Assembly (NCBI RefSeq): GCF_024218775.1
Contig: NZ_CP100404.1
Location: 2,976,001 to 3,040,000, forward strand
DNA length: 64,000 nt
Origin: Haloarcula marina
GTDB taxonomy: Archaea; Halobacteriota; Halobacteria; Halobacteriales; Haloarculaceae
Direction of reading: 5' to 3'
Made by a program: the position numbers and the translations under genes. Shown in pieces: positions 42,047 to 51,209 of the stretch. The notes under the pieces are model-generated. The model had not been told where the DNA came from, made no database searches, and saw only the letters and a program-made list of their open reading frames with translations. Position 1 is the first letter of the stretch. Each line of letters begins with the position of its first letter.

Positions 42047-43807
42047 GTGACCCGACGCACACTCATCATGACGGTCCTCACCTCACTCGTCGTTGCGCCC
42101 ATGGTCGTCACTGCCCATCCACCAGCGTCCCCGGACCACGGCGTGAACGAGACGGCGTTCGCACCGCTATGGTCGAACGATACCGACGACGCTGTCGGAG
42201 ACGTGAACGCTTCGGCCCGGGCACTCAGTACGCTGGCGGCAGGAACCGATATCCCACTCGATGAACCACCACTGGCCGTCGAGCGTTGGAACGAGGGCGA
42301 GCACGAATCGTTTCCTCACACTGGCAGTGCGGTATCGGCTGCACCGTCACATGCGACGCTCGAAGACGGTCAGTATATTCGCGATGCACACGTGACTATC
42401 TTGACGGTTCAACCCTCGACTATCGTCCATACATCGGCGACTGAGCGAACGCACTACGTTGCACCTGACGGCGAGGTCCTCGGCGTCGTCGATTTTCGCG
42501 TCCAAACACCTCTCGGGCGGCGGACGGCAAATCGAACAGTCACACATTCCGTTGTGGATGCTCGCGTGAACGAGACGCGGTTGCTCGTCGACGGCGACGT
42601 GGTTACCCGGACGAATCGGACCCGAACACCGAGGCTATCGTACACCGGGCTCGTCGCGAAAACAGAGCCCACGACGCTCACTCTCATAACGACCATCGAG
42701 ACGCGAATCCGAACAGAGCGTCGAGCCTGCAGGGTGTACAACGCTACCCGAGAGAGATGCACGGGCTGGGACCGGCGAGTGAGCTATGGGGCCGAGACGG
42801 TTCGCGTCAGCGATTCCGTTGCGGTCTATCCCTATGAGTTGGCCGTCTCTGGGTATGTCGGGCGCTATCCCGACGGCGACCTCGGAGTAGTCGTCTACAA
42901 AAGCGACCCGTGGGGTGGTTACGAGCTAACGGAGACGGCGTCGACGGTGGATTCAGGTTCGGACGCAGAAGGCCGAGTCGCTGGCGTCTGGCGGTTCTAC
43001 ACCGCTCGCAATCCTGCATGGGATACGCTCGAGCGCCGACGGGCAGGCAATACGACGCGTGTTCATTCCCCAGCCCATCCACTACAGGTCCATGCGTTCC
43101 CGATTGAGGTTGGGCCAACAGCCACACCCCGAAACAGCGTCGGGATACTGCGTGCATTTGGGGAGGAGCTTTCGCCGCCGACGCTTCCATCGAACGTTTC
43201 ACTCGATGTCGTCTCAGAACCCTACCTGGCGAGCTATGGGCTTGTCACTCGCTGGGAAGCGGATAGAGAGACACCAGCGGACACCGAAATCGAGGCCGAG
43301 GCAAGCAACGACTTCGAGACGACAGCAATCACCGCACGCGGCCTCGTCCGCGGCGTCGAGACGACGCGCACCCTCGATACCCTCGCTGAAGTCCCGATTC
43401 GTGAGAGCAACCTCACGCTTACTCTGCAGAATCAGTCGGCTGAGAGCGCTACTGTCCGAGTTATCCTCCGCGATGCCGAGACAGGAGAGCCGATCGAGAC
43501 GCACTCACGCGATGGCTATCTGCTCGTCGACGGCGAGCGCATTCAGACGAACGCAACAGGCGTCGCCGTGTTCACTGTGCCGCCAAGACGCGATGCAGTG
43601 AGTGCTCGATACGTCCCCGGTGAGTGGTGGCTGAACATTCCCGGCTACGTCAGTGACAGCGATACAGTGTATATCCGCAGTCCCGTGCTGGGGCTTCTCT
43701 CGACGCTGTTCGTCTTTTCGGTCCCCGTTTCCCTGTTCTTGCTTGCCGTCTGGCTCATCGACCGCATCACTGGCTGGGGTATCTGGCCACCGTGGAGATC
43801 ACTATGA
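42047..43807 (+). CDS. Large exported protein of conjugation-like operon
   Basis: About 586 residues with an N-terminal signal (RRTLIMTVLTSLVVAPMVVTAHPP) and one C-terminal membrane helix (LGLLSTLFVFSVPVSLFLLAVWLI), so nearly the whole chain lies outside the cell. The exterior part is beta-rich and strongly Thr/Val/Arg/Glu-biased. Near the C-terminus it has an Ig/CarboxypepD_reg-like segment (VRVILRDAETGEPIETHSRDG). I do not recognise a named family. The start is uncertain: TTG 42029, GTG 42047 and ATG 42068 are all in frame; I prefer GTG 42047, six bases after the preceding stop. It may be an adhesin or outer part of the transfer channel. Confidence 0.6.
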   Translation: MTRRTLIMTVLTSLVVAPMVVTAHPPASPDHGVNETAFAPLWSNDTDDAVGDVNASARALSTLAAGTDIPLDEPPLAVERWNEGEHESFPHTGSAVSAAPSHATLEDGQYIRDAHVTILTVQPSTIVHTSATERTHYVAPDGEVLGVVDFRVQTPLGRRTANRTVTHSVVDARVNETRLLVDGDVVTRTNRTRTPRLSYTGLVAKTEPTTLTLITTIETRIRTERRACRVYNATRERCTGWDRRVSYGAETVRVSDSVAVYPYELAVSGYVGRYPDGDLGVVVYKSDPWGGYELTETASTVDSGSDAEGRVAGVWRFYTARNPAWDTLERRRAGNTTRVHSPAHPLQVHAFPIEVGPTATPRNSVGILRAFGEELSPPTLPSNVSLDVVSEPYLASYGLVTRWEADRETPADTEIEAEASNDFETTAITARGLVRGVETTRTLDTLAEVPIRESNLTLTLQNQSAESATVRVILRDAETGEPIETHSRDGYLLVDGERIQTNATGVAVFTVPPRRDAVSARYVPGEWWLNIPGYVSDSDTVYIRSPVLGLLSTLFVFSVPVSLFLLAVWLIDRITGWGIWPPWRSL

Positions 43808-44688
43808 AACCGAACGACGAAACCACAGTACTAGAACGCTCACGCTCGACGGCCACACGACAATCACGCCGACGGTTTCTTCAGACTGTCGCGGTCGGTA
43901 GTGGTGTCGGACTTGCAGGCTGTCTCTCACGCGGTGCGGAGCGAGATGGTCAACAGGGAACTGCAGAGTCAGAAGCGATTGCAGACCTCTCGTTCGAGGG
44001 AGAAGACCTCGTCCTCACTGCGACAGAGGGTTTTCACGGGAGCGAACTCCACGTCGTCGACCCGACTGAGACGGTGTGGGCGAAGACGTCGACCGAGCAT
44101 ACGACCGGGAAAGCACGGATTCCGTTGTTGGATGTAGACAGCTTCGATGATGACAATCACTATACACCGGGGACGTTCCAGTTCGTCTTCGATCCGCGAG
44201 AATCGGAGTCGTACACTGAACACGTCGAGTTGGTTCCGAAAATCTCAGTTATTCGTGTTGAACAGTTCGGAAAAGAAACGCCACTTGGTTTTGGCCGAAT
44301 TGCAATCGCGATGCAGAACAGTGGGACTGGCCCAACATGGATATCAGATATAACCTATGAAGGGGCACCCAACTATGCAGCGAACGATGAAGTTTCGACG
44401 AATACGTTTCCATCGTTGCATGGGATAGAGAAGCCCACTGACGCGATTCTACAGCCACAGTCGAGTCAGACGTATCTTTCACGGCAAGTCCCCCTTCGGT
44501 TTCTTAGTGAGGAGCAAGACTGCTCTCCAGAAGACTTCTCGATGATTCTCGTGGTCAGCACTCCCCGATCCGATTTGCTTCGTTACAAAATAGAAGCCAC
44601 GAAAGGTGGCAAACCGGGGTCAGTGAGCCTCATTGATGCCTATGTGTGTTCTGATGTCCAACTAACGCTACATGACGAGGTCGCATGA
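43804..44688 (+). CDS. Tat-exported lipoprotein of conjugation-like operon
   Basis: A 294-residue protein with a Tat signal SRRRFLQTVAVGSGVGLAGC, where the Cys is the lipid attachment site. The rest is a beta-rich extracellular domain of unknown family. ATG 43804 overlaps the preceding stop (ATGA), so it is translationally coupled. Its base composition drops toward the 3' end (44250-44690), unlike the upstream gene. Membrane-anchored and external, it could be the counterpart of VirB7-type lipoproteins, though it is much larger; that is inference from place in the operon. Confidence 0.65.
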   Translation: MKPNDETTVLERSRSTATRQSRRRFLQTVAVGSGVGLAGCLSRGAERDGQQGTAESEAIADLSFEGEDLVLTATEGFHGSELHVVDPTETVWAKTSTEHTTGKARIPLLDVDSFDDDNHYTPGTFQFVFDPRESESYTEHVELVPKISVIRVEQFGKETPLGFGRIAIAMQNSGTGPTWISDITYEGAPNYAANDEVSTNTFPSLHGIEKPTDAILQPQSSQTYLSRQVPLRFLSEEQDCSPEDFSMILVVSTPRSDLLRYKIEATKGGKPGSVSLIDAYVCSDVQLTLHDEVA

Positions 44689-44725
44689 CTGCCACAGCGT
44701 CGATTTGTTCTCAGTGGGGTAACTG

Positions 44726-46003
44726 ATGCAGACGCTCAGTGATGTAATCTCTACTTCCCTCTCCGATTGGATTAGCTCACTACTCAAGCCAGTTGGGAAG
44801 GCTATTGAGGGTAGTACTGAGGCCGTCGTTGAGGCCATCGTTAGTACGCCAGCACCCAACCGCGTGTTCGGCAAGCCGACCAATGACGCATGGCCTCACC
44901 TGTATGAGTACTACTGGGGTGAACTCATCCCGATAACCCTCTTGCTGTACGGTGTCGCGATTGGACTCGTCATCTTACTCGAATCGACGAGTCACCTCTT
45001 CTCCAGTTACCACCGGACGAAGCTGAAAAAGCGGGCGTTCTCCGGACTCTTGGGGATCCTCGCGTGGTGGTGGATTGCCGCCCTCTCCCTACAGTTGGTG
45101 AATGGCCTTGCGGGCGTCCTGGTACCGGACCTCTCGAATATCTCGTTGTTCGAGTCGCTCTCCTTTGGAGTGATGGGGTTACTTGGATTGTTGGTCTCCT
45201 CGACGGTCGACCTCATTCTGTTCGTCCTCATCGGCCTCATCTACTTCACGCGGCAGGTGATGCTCTATCTGTTCGTCCTGTTGATGCCGCTCCTCATCGT
45301 CTTCTGGATACCCGGCGTTGGGCCGTTCTCACTCGTCTCGCGGTTCATGACGCGACTGGCCGGGTTCTACGCACCATTCTTGTTCATGACGATTCCCGTT
45401 GCACTGCTGTTCAGACTGGGAGAGATACTGGGCAGTAGCTTCCAGTTCACGGTCGACGGCATCGCACTCTGGTTCGTTGCGTTGATCATCCCGTTTGTCG
45501 CCGTCGTTGCGCCGCTGTTGATGTTCTGGCAAGCGGGGGCTATCTTCGTCTTCGGCGAGCGTGCAAGCCATCACGCGTCCGCAGGGCGCGCACAACAGCG
45601 GGTGACGGGGACGACGGCCAAGGCACAGACAACTGTGCACGGAACGCAGAACTTCAGCCGTGGCGTTCGTGGCGACCACGCAATGAAACGCGACGGCCAA
45701 ACGGTCCTCGGCTCTGGAGGCTCACGAGCACATCGGGGCGGGAAACGAGTGCGAGAGACGGCCGTCTCACTTCGCGACCGAGTCAGGAGCGTACGGCCGG
45801 GTTCGTCAGCATCCGACGCTACAGAGGCGAGTTCGGGCCCTGCATCGAAGGGCACCGACAGCCGAGCAACCGATTTCTCGACAATGCGCGACCGTCCAGG
45901 TCGCTCCCGTCCCTCGAAGTCCACAAAGACAGAGACAGACATGGAATCAGCCGACTCGACGAGTGACCGACCGAACGACGACCGCCCGCGCTACATCAAC
46001 TAA
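44726..46003 (+). CDS. VirB6/TrbL-like inner-membrane channel protein
   Basis: A 425-residue polytopic protein. Hydrophobic helices are visible at about 75-92, 108-135, 150-172, 175-195, 212-230 and 245-270, followed by a long hydrophilic C-terminal tail (about 280-425) rich in Arg, Ser, Thr and Asp. The pattern of 5-6 helices then a variable cytoplasmic tail is that of VirB6/TrbL transfer-channel proteins. The segment RLAGFYAPFLFMTIPVALLF is conserved in the relic at 52096-52455. Between an exported lipoprotein and the VirB3-like gene, the order matches type IV secretion operons. Confidence 0.7.
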   Translation: MQTLSDVISTSLSDWISSLLKPVGKAIEGSTEAVVEAIVSTPAPNRVFGKPTNDAWPHLYEYYWGELIPITLLLYGVAIGLVILLESTSHLFSSYHRTKLKKRAFSGLLGILAWWWIAALSLQLVNGLAGVLVPDLSNISLFESLSFGVMGLLGLLVSSTVDLILFVLIGLIYFTRQVMLYLFVLLMPLLIVFWIPGVGPFSLVSRFMTRLAGFYAPFLFMTIPVALLFRLGEILGSSFQFTVDGIALWFVALIIPFVAVVAPLLMFWQAGAIFVFGERASHHASAGRAQQRVTGTTAKAQTTVHGTQNFSRGVRGDHAMKRDGQTVLGSGGSRAHRGGKRVRETAVSLRDRVRSVRPGSSASDATEASSGPASKGTDSRATDFSTMRDRPGRSRPSKSTKTETDMESADSTSDRPNDDRPRYIN

Positions 46004-46014
46004 TCCATCATTCA

Positions 46015-47031
46015 ATGTCACATCGAGACCCCGCAAAGCGAATCCCGAAGTTCCTCGGAACCGAGGCAACGCTCTTTGGAACCTACACCCTCTCAGACGC
46101 CGCGGTCGGCCTATTTCCAGCCGTCGTGGTCGTCTTGCTCGTACAGGTCATCCTCCCCGAGTCACTCACTGTTGGTGGGTACGCACTCCAGACACTCACC
46201 CTGCCGTTGGCCGGTGGGGCGATACTCGTCGGGGCGGTGTTCGTCTACCTCACCCCATCGTACACGTCGAGCATCGACTGGGTTGGGGCATACGTGGCGT
46301 CACTCCGAGCACCGACGGAGTACGACGTTGCTGCCGCAAAAGAGCAGACACAACTCGAACGGATTCACTCAGAACATGATGCACTCGAACGGACCGATGG
46401 TGCCTTTGTTGGGTTGGTGCAGGTCGACCCGCCGAATATGGCGCTAGCGACGAGTGAGGAGTGGGGTGAACGCGCCGACGCCTTTGCCGACTTCTTGAAC
46501 ACGACCGTCGAGTTCCCGATACAGCTATATTCGACCACCCAAGCGTTCCCCGTCGAAGCGTATCTCGCTCACTACGAAGAGCGATTAGCAGACCCAGATG
46601 TCCGAGCGAATCCGAAGCTTGCGGGCCTCATAGACGCTTACACCACGTGGTACGAAACGGAGATGGATGCACGGCAGATGACCATCCGCGATCACTACGT
46701 CGTGGTTCCCGTCACCCCAGCCGAAGTACAGTTCGATAGCGAGAGTCTCTTACAACAAATAGCGGCGATACCGCTACTCGGCCTGTTCGTCAGCGCGTGG
46801 TTCGCACCGCGACTCGCCGACGAGCGCCAGGCGATGCTCGACGAACTCGATAGTCGCTTGCGGCGTGTTGAAGCCGGTATTCGCGATATCGAGGGATGCG
46901 GGGCAAAGCGGCTCGACGCACACGAAGCACTGGGTGTGGTGGGTGAGTTCTGGACGAACGAGACGTATCGACCCGAGACGCTGTCACAGCTTGCTCGAGG
47001 GACGCCAGTCGTGCGGGGGAAGAAACAGTGA
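46015..47031 (+). CDS. VirB3-like membrane protein with VirB4-N-like region
   Basis: A 338-residue protein. Two N-terminal membrane helices (about 30-50 and 58-80) recall VirB3/TraE. The soluble remainder (about 100-335) resembles the N-terminal non-ATPase part of VirB4/TraC proteins, including a YEERLADPDVRANPKLAGLI segment and DHYVVVPVTP. Its stop overlaps the virB4 start (GTGA), so it probably makes a stoichiometric complex with that ATPase. VirB3 is often fused to VirB4 in bacteria; here VirB4 seems split, with its N-terminal part carried on this protein. Confidence 0.65.
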   Translation: MSHRDPAKRIPKFLGTEATLFGTYTLSDAAVGLFPAVVVVLLVQVILPESLTVGGYALQTLTLPLAGGAILVGAVFVYLTPSYTSSIDWVGAYVASLRAPTEYDVAAAKEQTQLERIHSEHDALERTDGAFVGLVQVDPPNMALATSEEWGERADAFADFLNTTVEFPIQLYSTTQAFPVEAYLAHYEERLADPDVRANPKLAGLIDAYTTWYETEMDARQMTIRDHYVVVPVTPAEVQFDSESLLQQIAAIPLLGLFVSAWFAPRLADERQAMLDELDSRLRRVEAGIRDIEGCGAKRLDAHEALGVVGEFWTNETYRPETLSQLARGTPVVRGKKQ

Positions 47032-49013
47032 TTTCCCAAGTACTCGCATCGCTCATGGCAGCGACGCCGACGAATGGGAGTCCTGAGGGTTCGGTCGAGT
47101 CGCAGGACGATTCGGAGTCTGGCACATCGACGGAGCCTCGTACAACGGACGATATCGACGTTTCGTACCCTCCCTCGATCAAAGCCCTCCCTGATCTCGG
47201 CGATATTCACGCCTCGCTCATCGGACCGTCCGGTATCGAGACGAACCCAAACAGCGTCCGCGTCGGCGAGACGTGGGTGCGCTCGCGATGGATTGCGGAG
47301 TATCCAGAGACACCGATGGACGGCTTTCTCGAACGACTGTATGCCGCCCCGGAGACGCGAGAGACCGATATCTCGATTCACGTCGACCCGCGAGACACAG
47401 AGGCGACACTTCACTCGCTGGAAAACCATATGGAGGAGTTAGAGGCGGATGTCGAATACTTAGAAGAGAAACGCCGCGCCGGTGCCCGCGGCCTCCAGAA
47501 AGATCTCGAAGATTATCGCGACCTCTACGATACGCTCAGGAATAGCTCCATGCAGGCCTTCGATGTCGCGACGTATCTGACGAGTCGCGCCGACGACCGT
47601 GATTCCCTTTCGGGAAGTGCCGTCCGAAAGACCGCCAGACAGCCCCCGGCCAATCTCACCCCCGTGACGCCGCGCTGGCAGCAACTCCAGACGCTCATCT
47701 CCACGAGCCCTATCGGCGAGAACAGACTGGAGGCGTCGCTCTCGACGCAGACACCTATGCTCGCGGGTGCGGTCGGCGCGATGTTTCCATTCGTCTCCGG
47801 GGCGTTTGCCGAACCCGGTATCGAATACGGGACGTATGCACTGAATGAGAGCCCGCTGATTCTGGATCGCTTTGCGCGTGAGACTGGGTATTGTACGATG
47901 GTCATCGGGAAGCTCGGGGCGGGGAAATCCTTCTCGACGAAGCTCCAGTTAGTTCGCCGGGCAATGTACGACCCCGAGACGGTGCTCATCATGCTCGATC
48001 CTCTGCGCGGGTTCGCGGGCGTGAACGACGCACTCGGTGGGGAATGCGTGACTGTTGGCGGGACGCGCGGGTTCAACCCGCTGGAATTGCAACCGACGCC
48101 CGCCGACGTACTGGCGTCGGTCCCAGACCTCGATCCGTGGGCCGAGCAGATTTCGTGGGCGATGTCCTTTTTCGAGACATTCTTCGCACACGTCGCGAAC
48201 AATCCACTTGACGAGCGCAAGCAAACGCTCAGACGCGCAGTCCAAGAGACCTACGAGCGAGCAGGGATTACGCGCGATCCGGGGACACATTCGAAGCCGT
48301 CGCCAACGATTCGCGACCTCATCGAGACACTTGAGGAACTGCTCGCCTCACCAGCGGCGTTCGGATACACCACCGAGGGCGAGCAAACGAGCGTCGAAGC
48401 CGACGCCCAATCACTCCTGAAAGACCTTCGGCCCTCTTTCCGCCAAGGCGGGGATTTGTCGAATCTCGCACGGCCGACGGAGTTCGACCTCGATGCGAAC
48501 GTTATCTATCTGGATCTCCATCAAGAAGAAGGCGCTCGCGGTCGCACCGAGACGAGTCTGATGATGCAGGTGCTGTTCAACGCCGTGTATGAGCGGGCGA
48601 AACAGACCGAGAAACGCGTGATCTTCGCGATTGACGAAGCGCACTATCTGATGGGAGATTCGACCTCGCTCGACTTTCTGGAGACGGCTGTGCGACACTC
48701 GCGACATTACGACCTCTCGTTGCACTTCATCACCCAGACCGGCGGCGAGTTCGCGCTGACGCCTGAAGCCCGGACGATTGCAAGTCTCTGTTCAATGACG
48801 CTGATTCACCGCGTGAACGAGGAGGCCGAGAAGTTGGCCGAATGGTTCGACCTGAGCGAGCGTGAGGTGAACTGGGTCCGGACGGCGAAAGCCGGGAACG
48901 AAGAGGATGGGTATTCGGAAGCATTGTTGGGTATCGACGAAGAGGGATGGTTCCCGTTGCGGGTCCGGGCGAGCGCGTTCGAGGTGGAAGCTATTGATGG
49001 AGGTGCTGCGTGA
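47028..49013 (+). CDS. virB4: VirB4/TraC-type conjugation ATPase
   Basis: A 661-residue P-loop ATPase that would energise assembly or DNA translocation of a type IV secretion channel. A coiled coil lies at about 130-170 (MEELEADVEYLEEKRRAGARG). Walker A is VIGKLGAGKSFSTK (292-305), MLDPLRGFAG (about 322-331) follows, Walker B is VIFAIDEAHYLMG (531-543), and FITQTGGEF is the RecA-fold glutamine motif after it. It starts with GTG 47028, overlapping the upstream stop. A second fragment of this gene survives at 51838-51971. It ends the operon, followed by the origin region. Confidence 0.88.
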   Translation: MISQVLASLMAATPTNGSPEGSVESQDDSESGTSTEPRTTDDIDVSYPPSIKALPDLGDIHASLIGPSGIETNPNSVRVGETWVRSRWIAEYPETPMDGFLERLYAAPETRETDISIHVDPRDTEATLHSLENHMEELEADVEYLEEKRRAGARGLQKDLEDYRDLYDTLRNSSMQAFDVATYLTSRADDRDSLSGSAVRKTARQPPANLTPVTPRWQQLQTLISTSPIGENRLEASLSTQTPMLAGAVGAMFPFVSGAFAEPGIEYGTYALNESPLILDRFARETGYCTMVIGKLGAGKSFSTKLQLVRRAMYDPETVLIMLDPLRGFAGVNDALGGECVTVGGTRGFNPLELQPTPADVLASVPDLDPWAEQISWAMSFFETFFAHVANNPLDERKQTLRRAVQETYERAGITRDPGTHSKPSPTIRDLIETLEELLASPAAFGYTTEGEQTSVEADAQSLLKDLRPSFRQGGDLSNLARPTEFDLDANVIYLDLHQEEGARGRTETSLMMQVLFNAVYERAKQTEKRVIFAIDEAHYLMGDSTSLDFLETAVRHSRHYDLSLHFITQTGGEFALTPEARTIASLCSMTLIHRVNEEAEKLAEWFDLSEREVNWVRTAKAGNEEDGYSEALLGIDEEGWFPLRVRASAFEVEAIDGGAA

Positions 49014-49498
49014 CTGAATTATTGGACATCACACATCGAGTGTGAGTTGGGTTTCCGGTACGAGCCACTCACACTGCCTCAAAGTCACTGTGTGGGTGAG
49101 CGAGCATCCAGCACCGAAGAATCGATAACGGCAGTCCCTCCTGCGATTGGTGTCTGCTCGGAAAATCACGTGAATCCGATCGCGTGTGGGCACTCGGTGG
49201 GCTCTATCTGGGAGCATATCGAGGGCATCTAGAAAGACATATCCTCGGCGTCGACGGGACTCATAAGCCGCGACCGAAGACATGCGAACTCGTCTACAGA
49301 CGATGACCACGTTATTGCGAGTGCTACCCACGCTTATATGTCGAACGAGAGTACGAACCAGTGCACAGATTCAGTCGACGTGACAGAGTTGTTTCTCTGT
49401 GACTACGGGGTGATGAGTGCGCTCTCCATAGTTGGGATTCGAACATACAGGGCCCTCACTCGGAATGGAACCGAGAAACGGAGCAACAAACTTCGTCA

Positions 49499-49525
49499 CC
49501 CCCTCCCCCCTCGTAACGAGTGTAA
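49499..49525 (+). repeat. Origin recognition box 1
   Basis: A 27-base element made of a C-rich string (CCCCCTCCCCCC) followed by TCGTAACGAGTGTAA. The CTCG(T)AACGAG part is a near-palindrome. It differs from boxes 2 and 3 at one base (T instead of C). Confidence 0.75.
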
Positions 49526-49595
49526 CGCGGGATTGGTAGGTAGTACATCCAAGACGGTACCCCCGATGTCAGGATGGGATCCTCATACCACCATA

Positions 49596-49622
49596 CCCCC
49601 TCCCCCCTCGCAACGAGTGTAA
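49596..49622 (+). repeat. Origin recognition box 2
   Basis: Same 27-base element in the same orientation as box 1, 97 bases further on. It is identical over all 27 bases to the inverted copy at 51024-51050. Confidence 0.75.
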
Positions 49623-49774
49623 ACCTAAATACGGTGTCCCAGAATCGAAATGACAATGAGATTTAGAATGAAGCAGTCATAGTGGTCACCCTCGCTCAGG
49701 GATGATCAGAAGATTCGGTCGACTCATCCACCATACCGCCTCATTACGGGAGATTTTATCGGTATCACGTATGC

Positions 49775-51001
49775 GTGAAATACCTCATGGAACACAGAGA
49801 CAATGACGACGAAGACAACATTTTCTCGACGGGGTCAATCTTCGCGAATCGAGAGCTTGTTCGTATCGGACACGTCCCGGAGTTATCACGTATCGTTGGG
49901 CGAGATAACGAGGTGAGAGCACTTGGACAGGCGCTCGGCCCAGCCACCATTGGTGGTCCACCCGAGACGACGACAATCTACGGGAAGACGGGGACGGGAA
50001 AATCACTCGTTGCCCGGTGTGTCACCCGGGAAGCCAAATTGGAAGCTGAACGGAACGATGTCGCCTTCCAGTTTGCCTACGTCGATTGTTCGGACTACCG
50101 AACCGATGCACAGGCCAGTCGGGAGATGGCCCACAGTCTCGCATCGAATCTGAACATTAACGGCGATGTTCCCCAATCCGGTCTCGCAGCTGCAGACTAT
50201 CGCGATATAACTTGGAAGACACTCAAGTATAATAATGTCAATTCGTTTGTCGTCATTCTCGACGAGATCGACACATTGGATGACGACGAGTTACTACGGA
50301 GTCTCTCTCGCGCCAAAGAGAGTGGCAAAGCAAGTGCGTACATCGGGGTTATCTGTATCAGCAACAAAGTCGAATTCAGAGACCGACTGAACGAGCGTCT
50401 AAACTCCAGTTTGCAGGATAAGGAACTCATCTTCGATCCTTACGACGCAGGGCAACTCCGAGAAATACTGAATAGTCGGGCAGACGCATTTGAGGAGGAT
50501 GTTCTGGAGGAAGAGGTTATTCCAAAGGTCGCAGCACTCGCCGCAAGAGCACACGGTGATGCCAGAAAAGCAATCGACACACTGTACGAGGCAGGTCGCT
50601 TAGCAGAAACAGCGAGGGAACAGACAGTCACATCAACACACGTCGATGAAGCAGTCGAACGTGCAGCGATCAATCGATTCCAATCACTCATTGAGGGGAC
50701 GACTCCGCATGTCAAATATATCCTTCATGCACTGGCTGTACTGACCGTCGAGACACCGAAGACAGACGTTTTTCGCACGCATCGTATCTACAACGTCTAT
50801 TCGAACTTTGCCGACGAAGACGGGGCAGAGCCACTCTCAGAAGAGCGTGTCTATCGGCTGCTGAAAGAGCAATCTTTCCTTGGAATCACCGAATCCAATC
50901 ACACCGGTGGTGGACGTGGAGAAGGGAGCTATCTTGAACATCGGTTATTGCAGGACCCGGAAATCGTCCTCCAAGCACTTGGCCGCGCAAAGACAGATTA
51001 A
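49775..51001 (+). CDS. cdc6: Orc1/Cdc6 family replication initiator
   Basis: A 408-residue AAA+ initiator that binds origin boxes and loads the MCM helicase. Walker A is IYGKTGTGKSLVAR (68-81), Walker B is FVVILDEIDTLDD (158-170), and sensor 1 lies in YIGVICISNKVEF. A C-terminal winged helix (about 320-405, with RVYRLLKEQSFLG) follows. Starts GTG 49775 or ATG 49787 are possible, and a TATA-like TTTTATCGG run sits at about 49754-49762. It is autonomous, with no downstream partner. The flanking identical inverted boxes indicate that it recognises its own origin, as is usual for haloarchaeal replicons. Confidence 0.92.
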   Translation: MKYLMEHRDNDDEDNIFSTGSIFANRELVRIGHVPELSRIVGRDNEVRALGQALGPATIGGPPETTTIYGKTGTGKSLVARCVTREAKLEAERNDVAFQFAYVDCSDYRTDAQASREMAHSLASNLNINGDVPQSGLAAADYRDITWKTLKYNNVNSFVVILDEIDTLDDDELLRSLSRAKESGKASAYIGVICISNKVEFRDRLNERLNSSLQDKELIFDPYDAGQLREILNSRADAFEEDVLEEEVIPKVAALAARAHGDARKAIDTLYEAGRLAETAREQTVTSTHVDEAVERAAINRFQSLIEGTTPHVKYILHALAVLTVETPKTDVFRTHRIYNVYSNFADEDGAEPLSEERVYRLLKEQSFLGITESNHTGGGRGEGSYLEHRLLQDPEIVLQALGRAKTD

Positions 51002-51023
51002 GGGGACCTACCCTTTCTTCCGC

Positions 51024-51050
51024 TTACACTCGTTGCGAGGGGGGAGGGGG
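51024..51050 (-). repeat. Origin recognition box 3 (inverted)
   Basis: Exact 27-base reverse complement of box 2, starting 23 bases after the orc1 stop. The inverted arrangement around the initiator gene is typical of archaeal origins. Confidence 0.75.
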
Positions 51051-51209
51051 TTGAAATCGGTCTTACAGGAATCATTCGTGGTACCCCTCACCGAATCCAG
51101 AATATGGGCTTGGTCGGCGTATCCCATTCTGTCCATTCGGTCACCCGATCTTTCGCCAGTCTACGCCCATTCGCGCATCATCAGACCCCAAGCGAGCGGC
51201 CGCCGACAA

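Larger units (their letters stand above)
49014..51050. other. Putative replication origin (orc1 gene with flanking ORBs)
   Basis: The segment combines an orc1/cdc6 gene with three 27-base origin-recognition-box-like repeats: two left of the gene (plus orientation) and one right (minus). An A+T-rich stretch at about 49620-49685 could be the unwinding element. The 49014-49498 part otherwise holds no supported gene. An open frame at 49338-49622 runs through both left boxes and ends in the second, so I treat it as chance. Confidence 0.7.

Noticed and set aside
49338-49622. 94-codon open frame through the origin boxes
   Set aside because: It ends inside box 2, has a low-complexity Pro-rich end created by the C-strings, and resembles nothing.
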